NCBI RefSeq assembly: GCF_050563525.1
Contig: NZ_JBNXUN010000001.1
Span: 124,001-188,000, forward strand
Length of the DNA: 64,000 nt
Reading direction: 5' to 3'
From: Falsiroseomonas sp050563525
GTDB lineage: Bacteria > Pseudomonadota > Alphaproteobacteria > Acetobacterales > Acetobacteraceae
The position numbers and the translations under genes are program-made. Positions 40,380 to 47,763 of this stretch are shown piece by piece; position 1 is the stretch's first letter; every line of letters begins with the position of its first letter. The notes below the pieces were generated by a model, which was not told where the DNA came from, searched no databases, and was given only the letters and a program-made list of their open reading frames with translations.

Positions 40380-42095
40380 ATGCCGAACCGGGACACCGTC
40401 GCGCCCTACCACCGCGGCTTCCGCGAATTCACCGAGGCCTACGAAGCCTTCGGCTTCGAGGAAATCCATCGCGATGCCCTGCCCTTCCTACCTGGGAAAC
40501 CTGGCCTGATGCTGGATGTCGGGGCCGGGAGCGGCCGCGATGCCGCCTGGTTCGCGGCGCAGGCGTGGGAGGTGGTCGCCGTCGAGCCGGCCGCCGCACT
40601 GCGCAACCAAGCCTCGATGCTGCACGGCGATGCGCGCATCCGCTGGGTCGACGACAGGCTGCCGGCCCTGGCCGGCGTGCACAGGCTCGGCCTGTCCTAT
40701 GACCTGGTCTGGCTCAGCGGCGTCTGGCAGCACTTGCCGCCGGAGGATCGCGGTCGCGCCATGCGCAAGCTCGCGACCCTGCTGAAGCCTGGCGGGCGAA
40801 TGGTTCTGACGTTGCGGCACGGGCCACCGGCGAGCGACCGGCCCATGTGGCCGGTCTCGGCTCAGGAGGTCGAGCGGCTCGGCCTGGATCATGGCCTTGC
40901 CGTGCGCGTCGCCACGGCGCGGCAGGAGGACCGGCAGGGCCGCAGCGACGCGTCCTGGCAGACCGTGGTGCTGGACCTGCCGGATGATGGCGGCGGCGCG
41001 CTGCCCCTGTTGCGCGGCGTGATCCTGCGACAGGAGAAGTCCGCGACCTATAAGCTTGCCCTGCTGCGGTGCCTGGCGCGAATTGCCGATGGCTCGCCCA
41101 ATGTGGCGCGGGAGGCTGGGGAGGATGTGGAACTGCCGCTTGGTCTGGTGGCACTGTTCTGGATCCGAATGTTCAAGCCACTGGTGGAGCGTGGGCTGCC
41201 GCAACTGCCGGGCGGGCGCATGGGCTTCGTGAAGGACGCATTCCGCGCCTTGGAACCTCTCGCGCCCTTCGAGCTGCGGCCCGGCGCCAGCTTCGGTGGC
41301 GAGATGGCGCAGGCGTTGGGTCGCGCGCTGGCCGACGTGGCACGGCTGATCGCCGATATGCCGGCGCGGCACCTGACGCATGCGGATGATACGCCGGTCT
41401 TTGCCACCGTCTCCGCCCGGCCCCCGCGCCTCGGCACGGTAATTCGGCTGGACCAGGACCTGCTGTGGTCGTTCGGAACGACGCGGGTTCCGTTGACGGT
41501 GTGGTCCGCGCTGCGCCGGATGGCGGCGTGGATCGAGCCGATGCTGCTGGCGGAATGGGTGCGCCAGACACGCGGCTACGCGGAACGCGCAGGATCGCCG
41601 GTGACGACCGATGCTGTGCTGGCGGCGCTGCAATGGCTGGAGCCGCAGCGCGACACGGGCTTCGTCCGAACCCTGGTGCAGCAGCGCCTGATGGCCGGCG
41701 CGCCGGTTGCATGCGTCTGGTCCGGCCAGCCGCTCGGGCGGGGGGGACACGACATCGACCATTGCCTGCCGTGGTCCGCGTGGGCCTGCGGCGACCTGTG
41801 GAACCTGCTGCCGGCGGCAACCGAGGTGAACCGGCGCGGCAAGCGCGGCCAGATCGTCGGTGCGGCCGCGCTGGCGGAAGCGCGACCGCGCATTCTTGCC
41901 TGGTGGCAGGACGCCTACCAGGGCGGGGCTTTACGCGATCGCTTCGCCGAAGAGGCCCGAACGACGCTGCCAATCGCACGTCAGGCGGGTGCGCTGGACC
42001 TGGAGGAGGTCTTTGCGGCGCTGGATTTCCGCCGGCTGCGCCTGCGGCAGGAGACCAGCCTGCCGGAGTGGCGTGGCGCCATGCCGCTGGCGTGA
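40380..42095 (+). CDS. Fusion of SAM-dependent methyltransferase and HNH endonuclease domains
   Basis: 571 residues. Residues about 38-150 form a class I methyltransferase: motif I MLDVGAGSGRDAAWF (from residue 44), acidic VVAVEPA, YDLVWLSGVWQHLPPEDRG and LLKPGGRMVLTLRHG. The DPPY/NPPY of DNA N6-methylases is absent. A middle helical part begins at EKSATYKLALLRCLARIA (about 217-235). The C-terminal part has CVWSGQPLGRGG, D458-I-D-H461, N475 in LWNLLP and N484 in EVNRRGKRGQ, an HNN-type HNH nuclease core. The start at 40380 gives MPNRDTVAPYHRGFREF. It stands alone between divergent and co-directional unrelated genes. Role unknown; nucleic-acid modification or defence is possible. Confidence 0.82.
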   Translation: MPNRDTVAPYHRGFREFTEAYEAFGFEEIHRDALPFLPGKPGLMLDVGAGSGRDAAWFAAQAWEVVAVEPAAALRNQASMLHGDARIRWVDDRLPALAGVHRLGLSYDLVWLSGVWQHLPPEDRGRAMRKLATLLKPGGRMVLTLRHGPPASDRPMWPVSAQEVERLGLDHGLAVRVATARQEDRQGRSDASWQTVVLDLPDDGGGALPLLRGVILRQEKSATYKLALLRCLARIADGSPNVAREAGEDVELPLGLVALFWIRMFKPLVERGLPQLPGGRMGFVKDAFRALEPLAPFELRPGASFGGEMAQALGRALADVARLIADMPARHLTHADDTPVFATVSARPPRLGTVIRLDQDLLWSFGTTRVPLTVWSALRRMAAWIEPMLLAEWVRQTRGYAERAGSPVTTDAVLAALQWLEPQRDTGFVRTLVQQRLMAGAPVACVWSGQPLGRGGHDIDHCLPWSAWACGDLWNLLPAATEVNRRGKRGQIVGAAALAEARPRILAWWQDAYQGGALRDRFAEEARTTLPIARQAGALDLEEVFAALDFRRLRLRQETSLPEWRGAMPLA

Positions 42096-42159
42096 TCTTC
42101 CAGCCCGCTTGAACCAGCCGCTCGAACCGCCATTTACCATCCATGTGGATGGCAGATGG

Positions 42160-42579
42160 ATGGAAATGAGCAGCACGATCCCGGTCCGGGCTGGTGGCGA
42201 CAGCGAGAAGATCACCATCAACCTGGGCTATGTCGACCTCGGTCACATCGACCTGCTGGTGCAGGACGGCTTCTATTCGAACCGCACCGACTTCATCCGC
42301 ACTGCCATCCGGAACCAGGTGGAGCGCCATGCGGAGGCGACGCGCCAATCCGTGGCGCGGCGCAGCCTCGACCTCGGGATGCGGCACTTCACGCGCGCCG
42401 ACCTTGAAGCCGCGCAGGCCCGGGGCGAGGTTCTGCATATCCGCGTGCTAGGCCTTGCCAGCATTGCCGCCGACGTGTCGCCCGAGCTGGCGCGCGCGAC
42501 CATCGCCTCCCTTTCCGTGCTGGGCGCGCTGCAAGCCAGCCCTGCCGTCAAATCCGCGCTCGCCGACCGGCTGCGCTGA
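42160..42579 (+). CDS. Ribbon-helix-helix (CopG-type) regulator
   Basis: 139 residues. The N-terminal 60 residues fit a ribbon-helix-helix DNA-binding domain: the strand EKITINLGYVDLGHI, then helix LLVQDGFYSNRTDFIRTAIR with the turn at FYSNRTD. The remainder is a helical Ala/Leu-rich domain with no recognised family. Start at the ATG at 42160 (MEMSSTIPV); the ATG at 42166 is a close alternative. It is followed 16 bases later by the esterase gene, so it probably regulates or accompanies that gene. A role with the upstream HNH gene cannot be excluded. Confidence 0.75.
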   Translation: MEMSSTIPVRAGGDSEKITINLGYVDLGHIDLLVQDGFYSNRTDFIRTAIRNQVERHAEATRQSVARRSLDLGMRHFTRADLEAAQARGEVLHIRVLGLASIAADVSPELARATIASLSVLGALQASPAVKSALADRLR

Positions 42580-42595
42580 CCCAAGGAATACAGCA

Positions 42596-43714
42596 TTGAT
42601 CAAGTTCAACCTCCCGCCGGGCATGGCCGAGGCCACCCGCCTGACGCGCGAAGGCAAGTTGCAGGACGCCATGGCGCTGCTGCGGGGCGGCTTCGCGGGC
42701 ACTCCGCCGGAACCAGCGGCGCCGCGCCCTGGTTATGCCCCGTCGGGGCGCATCTTCGACGTGGAGCCGGACGCCGTGGCGCCGCCCTCCTCCGCGGGAT
42801 TCATGGAACGCCTGAAGCGCGGACTGCATCGCAACCAGCCGGCGGCGCCGCCGCCCCTGCCGCCCGGTGCCCGGTTCGTGACGCAGACCTTCACCGGCGC
42901 CGGCGGCAGCCGCGCCTACAAGCTGTACATCCCGGCCAGCCTGCCTGAAGGGCCGGTGCCGCTGATCGTCATGCTGCACGGCTGCACGCAGTCTCCGGAC
43001 GACTTCGCCGCCGGCACGCGGATGAACGCGCTGGCCGAGACAGATGCCTGCCTGGTCGCCTACCCCGAGCAGACGGCCTCGGCCAATGCGCAGCGCTGCT
43101 GGAACTGGTTCAACCCGGAAGACCAGCAGCGGGACCGCGGCGAGCCTGCGATCATCGCCGGCATCACCCGGCAGATCCTGCGCGACCATGCCGTGGACCC
43201 GCGCCGGGTGCATGTCGCCGGCTTGTCCGCCGGCGGCGCGCAGGCGGCCATCATGGGCGCAACCTATCCTGAGTTGTACGCCGCGGTCGGCGTGCATTCC
43301 GGGCTCGCCTGCGGCGCGGCGCGCGACGTGCCGAGCGCCTTCGCCGCGATGCGCAGCGGTGCGGCGGGGCTGGCCACGGTCGGCGGGCGGGCGGTGCCGA
43401 CCATCGTCTTCCATGCCGACCGGGACGCCACCGTGCATCCGGTGAATGGCGACCAGGTCATTGCCCAGGCGCGCAGCGCCACCTCGTTGCGTGCGGAGAC
43501 GCTGCGCGGCCAGGTGCCGGGCGGCCACGCCTTCACCCGCACCCGCCACACCGATCCCGCCGGTCGAGCGGTGCTGGAGCAATGGGTGGTGCATGGTGGG
43601 GGCCATGCCTGGTCCGGCGGCGATCCGGCCGGCAGCTACACCGATGCCCACGGGCCGGATGCCTCCGCCGAGATGCGGCGGTTCTTCGCGGAGAATCCGC
43701 TTCGCCCCGGCTGA
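42596..43714 (+). CDS. PHB depolymerase-family esterase
   Basis: Alpha/beta hydrolase of 372 residues. The start is TTG at 42596, directed by AAGGA at 42583-42587; it yields MIKFNLPPGMAEATRLTREG. The first 85 residues are a Pro-rich extension common to cytoplasmic or atypically exported esterase/depolymerases. The catalytic domain opens with YKLYIPASLPEGPVPLIVMLHGC (oxyanion HG), followed by the nucleophile in GLSAGGAQ (Ser about 211), Asp in FHADRDATVHP and His in VHGGGHAWSGG. No classical signal peptide. Short-chain polyhydroxyalkanoate or a polyester-like substrate is likely by family. Confidence 0.88.
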   Translation: MIKFNLPPGMAEATRLTREGKLQDAMALLRGGFAGTPPEPAAPRPGYAPSGRIFDVEPDAVAPPSSAGFMERLKRGLHRNQPAAPPPLPPGARFVTQTFTGAGGSRAYKLYIPASLPEGPVPLIVMLHGCTQSPDDFAAGTRMNALAETDACLVAYPEQTASANAQRCWNWFNPEDQQRDRGEPAIIAGITRQILRDHAVDPRRVHVAGLSAGGAQAAIMGATYPELYAAVGVHSGLACGAARDVPSAFAAMRSGAAGLATVGGRAVPTIVFHADRDATVHPVNGDQVIAQARSATSLRAETLRGQVPGGHAFTRTRHTDPAGRAVLEQWVVHGGGHAWSGGDPAGSYTDAHGPDASAEMRRFFAENPLRPG

Positions 43715-43773
43715 GGGGCAACCGCCCTGCCCTGGCTCGCGTTGGCTGCCATTGCAACCACTTGGGACACGCG

Positions 43774-44091
43774 ATGCAGATCCAGGTCAATTCCAACGAC
43801 AGCCTCAGCACGACGGAGGGGCTGGCCGCGAAGGTGGAGGCGCATATCGAGCATGTGCTCGGCCGCTTCGAGGGCCGGGTGACGCGCATCGAGGTGCATC
43901 TGAACGACGTCAACGCCGGAAAAGGCGGCGAGGGCGACAAGCGCTGCATGATGGAAGCACGGCCCGCCGGCCTGGCGCCGCTGGCCGTGACCCACCAGGC
44001 GGGCACCCTGCCGGAAGCCTGGCAGGGCGCCGCGAACAAGCTGCGCAGCCTACTGGAAACCACCTTCGGCAAGCTCGACGCCAGATCCTGA
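43774..44091 (+). CDS. Ribosome hibernation promoting factor-like protein (HPF/RaiA)
   Basis: 105 residues starting MQIQVNSNDSLSTTEGLAAK. The pattern of beta-alpha-beta with KVEAHIEHVLGRFEGRVTRIE and a later LRSLLETTFGKL helix matches the HPF/RaiA (ribosomal subunit interface) fold. The C-terminal dimerisation domain of long HPF is absent, so it is the short form. Family members bind the decoding centre of idle ribosomes during stress. The middle (GKGGEGDKRCMMEARPAGL) is typical. It follows the esterase gene by 59 bases, likely with its own promoter. Confidence 0.8.
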   Translation: MQIQVNSNDSLSTTEGLAAKVEAHIEHVLGRFEGRVTRIEVHLNDVNAGKGGEGDKRCMMEARPAGLAPLAVTHQAGTLPEAWQGAANKLRSLLETTFGKLDARS

Positions 44092-44131
44092 GGTCGCCTT
44101 CGGGCCGGTGCGCCACGGGCCGGCGCACGCG

Positions 44132-44158
44132 GAACGGTGCTTGGAACAAAAGCGGAAT
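44132..44158 (+). promoter_or_regulatory. GAAC-repeat control region, possible LexA-like box
   Basis: Upstream of the 114-residue gene the sequence has GAAC (44132-44135), 8 bases, GAAC (44144-44147), 7 bases and GAAT (44155-44158). The alphaproteobacterial LexA box is GAAC-N7-GAAC (GTTC-N7-GTTC on the other strand), so the second pair is one mismatch away. It lies 47 bases before the ATG at 44205 and overlaps a weak TTGGAA-N16-TACAGT promoter. SOS control is inference and needs testing. Confidence 0.35.
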
Positions 44159-44204
44159 ATGCTACAGTGCCGCCTCCTGGCGAGTCCCTGAGAGGTAGAG
44201 GAAC

Positions 44205-44549
44205 ATGGCTGTACGCAAGCCACGGCCGGTGCGACCGGTCGATGCCGCGCTCGCCCGCATCCTGGCGCTTGCCGGAAAGGGCGCCGCGCCTGGCCGAATG
44301 GCGCGGGAGGTGGAGGTCATCGCCGGCGAGTGGCTGGCGGAGCCGGAGCACGATCCAACCGACATCCGTGAGCGATTGGACGAACTGCGCGAGCAGCTTT
44401 CCGCCGGGGTCGGCCACGCCGAGGAACAGGTCGCCGACCTGGATGCGAGCGAGCCGGGCGCTCTGAAGCAGGCCGGTGCCATGCTGGCGGCGCTTGTGGC
44501 GACCCGGGATGCGGCAAGCCATGCCCTCGGCGCCCTGCAGCCAGCTTGA
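44205..44549 (+). CDS. Hypothetical protein, Arg/Ala-rich helical
   Basis: 114 residues, start MAVRKPRPVRPVDAALARIL with a GAGGAAC ribosome site. The N-terminus is basic; the rest is acidic and almost wholly alpha-helical, with a likely coiled coil at DIRERLDELREQLSAGVGHAEEQ (quoted in part). No signal peptide, membrane span or catalytic motif. I recognise no family. Downstream are two small membrane-protein genes. The GAAC repeats upstream suggest regulated expression. Confidence 0.7.
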   Translation: MAVRKPRPVRPVDAALARILALAGKGAAPGRMAREVEVIAGEWLAEPEHDPTDIRERLDELREQLSAGVGHAEEQVADLDASEPGALKQAGAMLAALVATRDAASHALGALQPA

Positions 44550-44634
44550 CGGTCAGTTTCGAGCCACGGATGGCATAAAGTCTACGGTGTAAAGTTGGCT
44601 GGACGAGGCCGAATGACTATCCTAGGTTGCGCTC

Positions 44635-44802
44635 ATGGATCGGCCCGACCAGCTCCGCAGAAGGCGCCTGATGCGAACCGCGCTGGTATTCGCGGCCGTT
44701 CTGGCCCTGGGCGCGGTGGTGCTGGGGCTGGGCGACGTCGTCCGCGCGGCGTTGGACCCGCCGCAGCAGGTGCAGCCGTACGACCCGCTGGTGCGCTGGT
44801 AG
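44635..44802 (+). CDS. 55-residue single-span membrane protein
   Basis: A short gene in the gap before the DUF4345-like gene. ATG at 44635 gives MDRPDQLRRRLMRTALVFAA, a basic N-terminus, then a transmembrane helix (ALVFAAVLALGAVVLGLGDVV), then a short polar tail ending YDPLVRW and a TAG stop. Positive residues before the helix suggest an N-in orientation. GC-rich third positions match the neighbours. No family recognised. Spacing of 25 bases to the next gene suggests co-transcription. Confidence 0.55.
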   Translation: MDRPDQLRRRRLMRTALVFAAVLALGAVVLGLGDVVRAALDPPQQVQPYDPLVRW

Positions 44803-44827
44803 GTTCAGGCTGAGCGAAGCAACAGCC

Positions 44828-45238
44828 TTGCGCGATCTCCGCATCCTACAGCTTGCGGTTGCGGTCGGCGGTTGCGTGCCGGTCCTGGCAGGTGGTGCCG
44901 GCGTGCTGCTGGGACCGGCGCTGGTGGGCGGGCTGCCGGGTGAGGCAGCCGGGGACAGCCACTTCCGCTACCTCTCCGGCCTGCTGCTTGGAATTGGCCT
45001 CGGCTTCTGGAGCACCATCCCCGCCCTGCCTCGGCGCGCCGTCCGGTTCAGGCTGCTGACTGCGATCGTGGTGCTCGGCGGCCTTTCACGGCTGCTGGCG
45101 GTGCCGCTTCAGGGATGGCCGGGCGGGCCGATGGGCGTGGCGCTGGTCATGGAACTGGTCGTCACGCCACTGCTGTGCCTCTGGCAGGCGCGCATAGCCT
45201 CAGCGCAACGAACGCGAAACGCCACGTCACCGGCCTGA
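44828..45238 (+). CDS. DUF4345-like integral membrane protein
   Basis: 136 residues with four predicted membrane spans: VAVGGCVPVLAGGAGVLLG, YLSGLLLGIGLGFWSTI, LTAIVVLGGLSRLLAVPL and MGVALVMELVVTPLLCLW. The HFRYLSGLLLGIG...W segment followed by an R-x-R-turn and GGLSRLL is characteristic of DUF4345. Start is TTG at 44828, the only start before an upstream in-frame stop. Function unknown. It may pair with the 55-residue membrane protein just upstream. Confidence 0.75.
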   Translation: MRDLRILQLAVAVGGCVPVLAGGAGVLLGPALVGGLPGEAAGDSHFRYLSGLLLGIGLGFWSTIPALPRRAVRFRLLTAIVVLGGLSRLLAVPLQGWPGGPMGVALVMELVVTPLLCLWQARIASAQRTRNATSPA

Positions 45239-45285
45239 AACATCATCCTGGCACAGACCTCGCAGCCGATGCAGGGGCCCAAGCC

Positions 45286-45720
45286 ATGAACGCCGCCCAG
45301 ATCAGTCACGTCGAAGCCAGCTACCGCCTGGTGGCGCCCATCGCGGAACCCGCCGCGGCGATCTTCTACCGCAGGCTTTTCGACCTGGACCCGTCGCTGC
45401 GGCCGATGTTCCCCCAGGACCTGTCTTCGCAGGAACGCAAGTTGATGCAGGCAATCGGCTTCGTCGTCGCGCATCTGCGGGTGCCGGAACATTTGTTGCC
45501 CGCGGTCTCGGCCCTCGGGGCGCGCCATGCCGGCTACGGCGTGCAGCGGCAGCATTATGACACGGTCGGCCAGGCCCTGCTGCTGACGCTGGCGGAGGGG
45601 CTTGGAGACGCCTTCACACCCGCGGTGCAGGACGCCTGGGAGGCCGCCTACGAGTTGCTCGCGAAGGTCATGCAGGCCGCCGGCCAAGGGTCCAAACCGG
45701 CAGAGCGACAGGCGGCCTGA
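45286..45720 (+). CDS. Single-domain haemoglobin
   Basis: 144 residues of a Vitreoscilla-type globin without a reductase domain. The start at 45286 gives MNAAQISHVEASYRLVAPIA. The proximal haem His is H81 in LGARHAGYGV; IFYRRLFDLDPSLRPMF is the conserved B-C-CD region, and the E-helix has VVAHL. Such globins bind oxygen or detoxify nitric oxide, using an external reductase. No signal peptide. It is followed by the DsbA-family gene after 32 bases, possibly in the same transcript. Confidence 0.9.
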   Translation: MNAAQISHVEASYRLVAPIAEPAAAIFYRRLFDLDPSLRPMFPQDLSSQERKLMQAIGFVVAHLRVPEHLLPAVSALGARHAGYGVQRQHYDTVGQALLLTLAEGLGDAFTPAVQDAWEAAYELLAKVMQAAGQGSKPAERQAA

Positions 45721-45752
45721 CTCCCGCACGGGTTGGGTGCTATCATGGCCTT

Positions 45753-46412
45753 GTGAACGTCCTTGCCCCGCCCCGCGCCCGCCTGAACATCGAGGTGGTG
45801 TTCGACCTGGTCTGTCCCTGGTGCTTCCTCGGCACCCGCCGGCTGCGGCGGGCGCTGCGGGCACGGCCGGACATTGCCGCCGACATTTCCTGGCGCCCCT
45901 TCCTGCTGAATCCGGACATTGCCCCAGGCGGTGTTGCGCGAGCCGACTACATCATCCGCAAGTTCGGCGGCGAGGATCGGGCACGACGGCTGCATGGCAC
46001 CATCGCCGATCTGGGCCGTGGCGAAGGGGTCGTCTTCCAGTTCGACCGCATCCGCCGCATCCCGCCCTCCCTCGACGCGCACCGCCTGGTCCGGCTGGCA
46101 GACCGGCACAGCGTGGCCGCCGATGCGGTGGACGCGCTGTTCCAGGCTTATTTCTGCGACGGACAGGACATCGGCGACCTCGCCGTGCTGGTCGGCATCG
46201 CCGCCAGCCTGGGCATGGACCCCTTGGCGACTCGCCGCCTGCTGGCGAGCGGGGCGGAGGCGGAGGCGGTGCACGCGGACAATCTGCGCGCCCACCGCCT
46301 CGGCATCAACGGCGTGCCCTGCTTCGTGGTGCAAGGCCGCCACGCCATCGCCGGCGCGCAGGAGCCGGAGGTGATCGAACGGCTGCTGGACGTGGCGGTC
46401 GTCGAAGGTTGA
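45753..46412 (+). CDS. DsbA-family (FrnE-like) thiol oxidoreductase
   Basis: 219 residues. A thioredoxin-fold protein with active-site CPWC at residues 21-24 (FDLVCPWCFLGTRRL), a large helical insertion, and a cis-Pro site in INGVPCFVVQG. No signal peptide, so it acts in the cytoplasm like FrnE or 2-hydroxychromene-2-carboxylate isomerase relatives. Start is GTG at 45753. Substrate unknown; family members reduce or isomerise disulfides or act as glutathione-dependent isomerases. It converges on the Arg-rich gene at 46423. Confidence 0.9.
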   Translation: MNVLAPPRARLNIEVVFDLVCPWCFLGTRRLRRALRARPDIAADISWRPFLLNPDIAPGGVARADYIIRKFGGEDRARRLHGTIADLGRGEGVVFQFDRIRRIPPSLDAHRLVRLADRHSVAADAVDALFQAYFCDGQDIGDLAVLVGIAASLGMDPLATRRLLASGAEAEAVHADNLRAHRLGINGVPCFVVQGRHAIAGAQEPEVIERLLDVAVVEG

Positions 46413-46422
46413 CCGGGCGCGG

Positions 46423-46800
46423 TCAGCGCAGCCGGCGCCGCTCCTCCTCGATGCGGCGCTGCTGATCGGCCAAGCGGCGCTGCTGGTCCTCAAGCTCGCG
46501 CTCCCGCTCCCGCAGGGCGCGCGACCGGCCGCGATCGTCGTCGCGATCGCCGCGGCGGTCCCGCTCGGCCCGCTCCCGTTCCCGCTCGCCGCGCTCGCGT
46601 CCGCGCTCATAGGCTTCGCGCTCGCGTTCGCGTTGTTCGCGGCGCGCCTCGTCGTCCCGCCGGCGCTGCTCATCGGTGTCGCCACCCTGGAACTGGCGCA
46701 GGACGTCGCCGATGCTCTGCGCCGCGGCGGGCTGGGCCAGGACCGGGGCCACCACTGCGGCACAGGCGGCGCCGAACAACAGGCGTCGTGACGATATCAT
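46423..46800 (-). CDS. Exported Arg/Glu-rich coiled-coil protein
   Basis: 125 residues. A signal peptide (MISSRRLLFGAACAAVVAPV then AQPAAAQS) is followed by nearly uninterrupted charged repeats of REQREREREAYERGRERG type, ending in RRIEEERRRLR. About half of the mature chain is Arg or Glu, so it should form a single long charged helix or coiled coil in the periplasm. The third-position pattern fits a real gene. No family recognised; the repetitive sequence makes homology searches unreliable. Confidence 0.6.
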   Translation of the reverse strand: MISSRRLLFGAACAAVVAPVLAQPAAAQSIGDVLRQFQGGDTDEQRRRDDEARREQREREREAYERGRERGERERERAERDRRGDRDDDRGRSRALRERERELEDQQRRLADQQRRIEEERRRLR

Positions 46801-46875
46801 GGCCGATTTCCTCCACGGTTCGTGGAGATCAACGCGGCAGGCGTAAATTCGTTGCGTCGCACGCCGGCCGACGCC

Positions 46876-47763
46876 TCAGCAGGCGCTGGCCCTGAAGACA
46901 CGGGACGGCGTGACGAACTCGTCCTGCGCGGCCACTGTCAGGATCTCCCGCGACCCGGCCTCCGCCGTGCGGCGCAGCAGGCCGTAGATGCTGGAGGCCG
47001 CGGCGGAAAGCGCCACGGAAGGCTCACCCCAGCGCAGCCGGTGGAACAGGAACAGCGCCGCGATGGCATCGCCGGCGCCGTTGACGTTCAGCGGCAGCAG
47101 CGGCGTGCGGATGCGGTGGAACTGCCCGCCCTCCCCCACCAGCATGTCCATGGCATCCGCCGGCGTGTCCTCGACGCGCAGCGAGGTCACCAGCACGCAG
47201 CGCGGTCCCTTCGCCTGCAACGCAGAAACCGCGGCCTTGGCATCGTTCAGCGACATGACGGCCTGCCCGGTCAGCCATTCCAGCTCGAACTGGTTCGGCG
47301 TCAGGATATCCGCGGCCGGCACGCCGCGGTCGCGCATGAATTCGGGGATGCCGGGGCGAACGAAGACGCCGCGGCCGATATCGCCGATGACCGGGTCGCA
47401 GCAATACATCGCCGCCGGGTTCGCCGCCTTCACCCGCCCCACCGCCGAGAGGATCGCGGCACCCGTCGCCGCGTCCCCCATGTAGCCGGACAGCACGGCA
47501 TCGCAGCGCTCCAGCGCGCCGCGCTCGGCGATCCCGAGGACCAGCTCCTCGATCAGCTCACTTGGGAAAACCTGGCCGCGCCAGGCACCGTAGCCGGTGT
47601 GGTTGGAGAACTGCACCGTGTTCAGCGCCCAGACCTCCGCCCCCAGCCGTTGCAGCGGAAACACGGCGGAGGCGTTGCCGACATGGCCGTAGCAGACCCA
47701 GGACTGGATCGACATGATGTTGAGCGGGCGCCCGGCATCGGCCGGAGAAACAGCCTCCGTCAT
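46876..47763 (-). CDS. pdxY: Pyridoxal kinase
   Basis: Ribokinase-fold salvage kinase phosphorylating pyridoxal to PLP. 295 residues. It has IMSIQSWVCYGHVGNASAVFP at the N-terminus (PdxY/PdxK signature), SNHTGYGAWRGQVF, YCCDPVIGD and TPNQFELEWLTG, and the anion hole NGAGDAIAALFL near residue 225, which carries the catalytic Asp. The gene overlaps the SDR start by 4 bases. PdxY versus PdxK cannot be fully separated, but VCYGHVGN favours PdxY. Confidence 0.92.
   Translation of the reverse strand: MTEAVSPADAGRPLNIMSIQSWVCYGHVGNASAVFPLQRLGAEVWALNTVQFSNHTGYGAWRGQVFPSELIEELVLGIAERGALERCDAVLSGYMGDAATGAAILSAVGRVKAANPAAMYCCDPVIGDIGRGVFVRPGIPEFMRDRGVPAADILTPNQFELEWLTGQAVMSLNDAKAAVSALQAKGPRCVLVTSLRVEDTPADAMDMLVGEGGQFHRIRTPLLPLNVNGAGDAIAALFLFHRLRWGEPSVALSAAASSIYGLLRRTAEAGSREILTVAAQDEFVTPSRVFRASAC

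Noticed and set aside
40380..42095. Conventional type II restriction-modification gene
   Set aside because: The methyltransferase part lacks DNA-methylase catalytic motifs (DPPY/NPPY or the PCQ loop) and no separate specificity or methylase gene is adjacent.
44595..44813. A 72-residue frame MAGRGRMTILGCAHG
   Set aside because: It overlaps the better-supported 55-residue membrane protein in another frame and lacks any structural feature.
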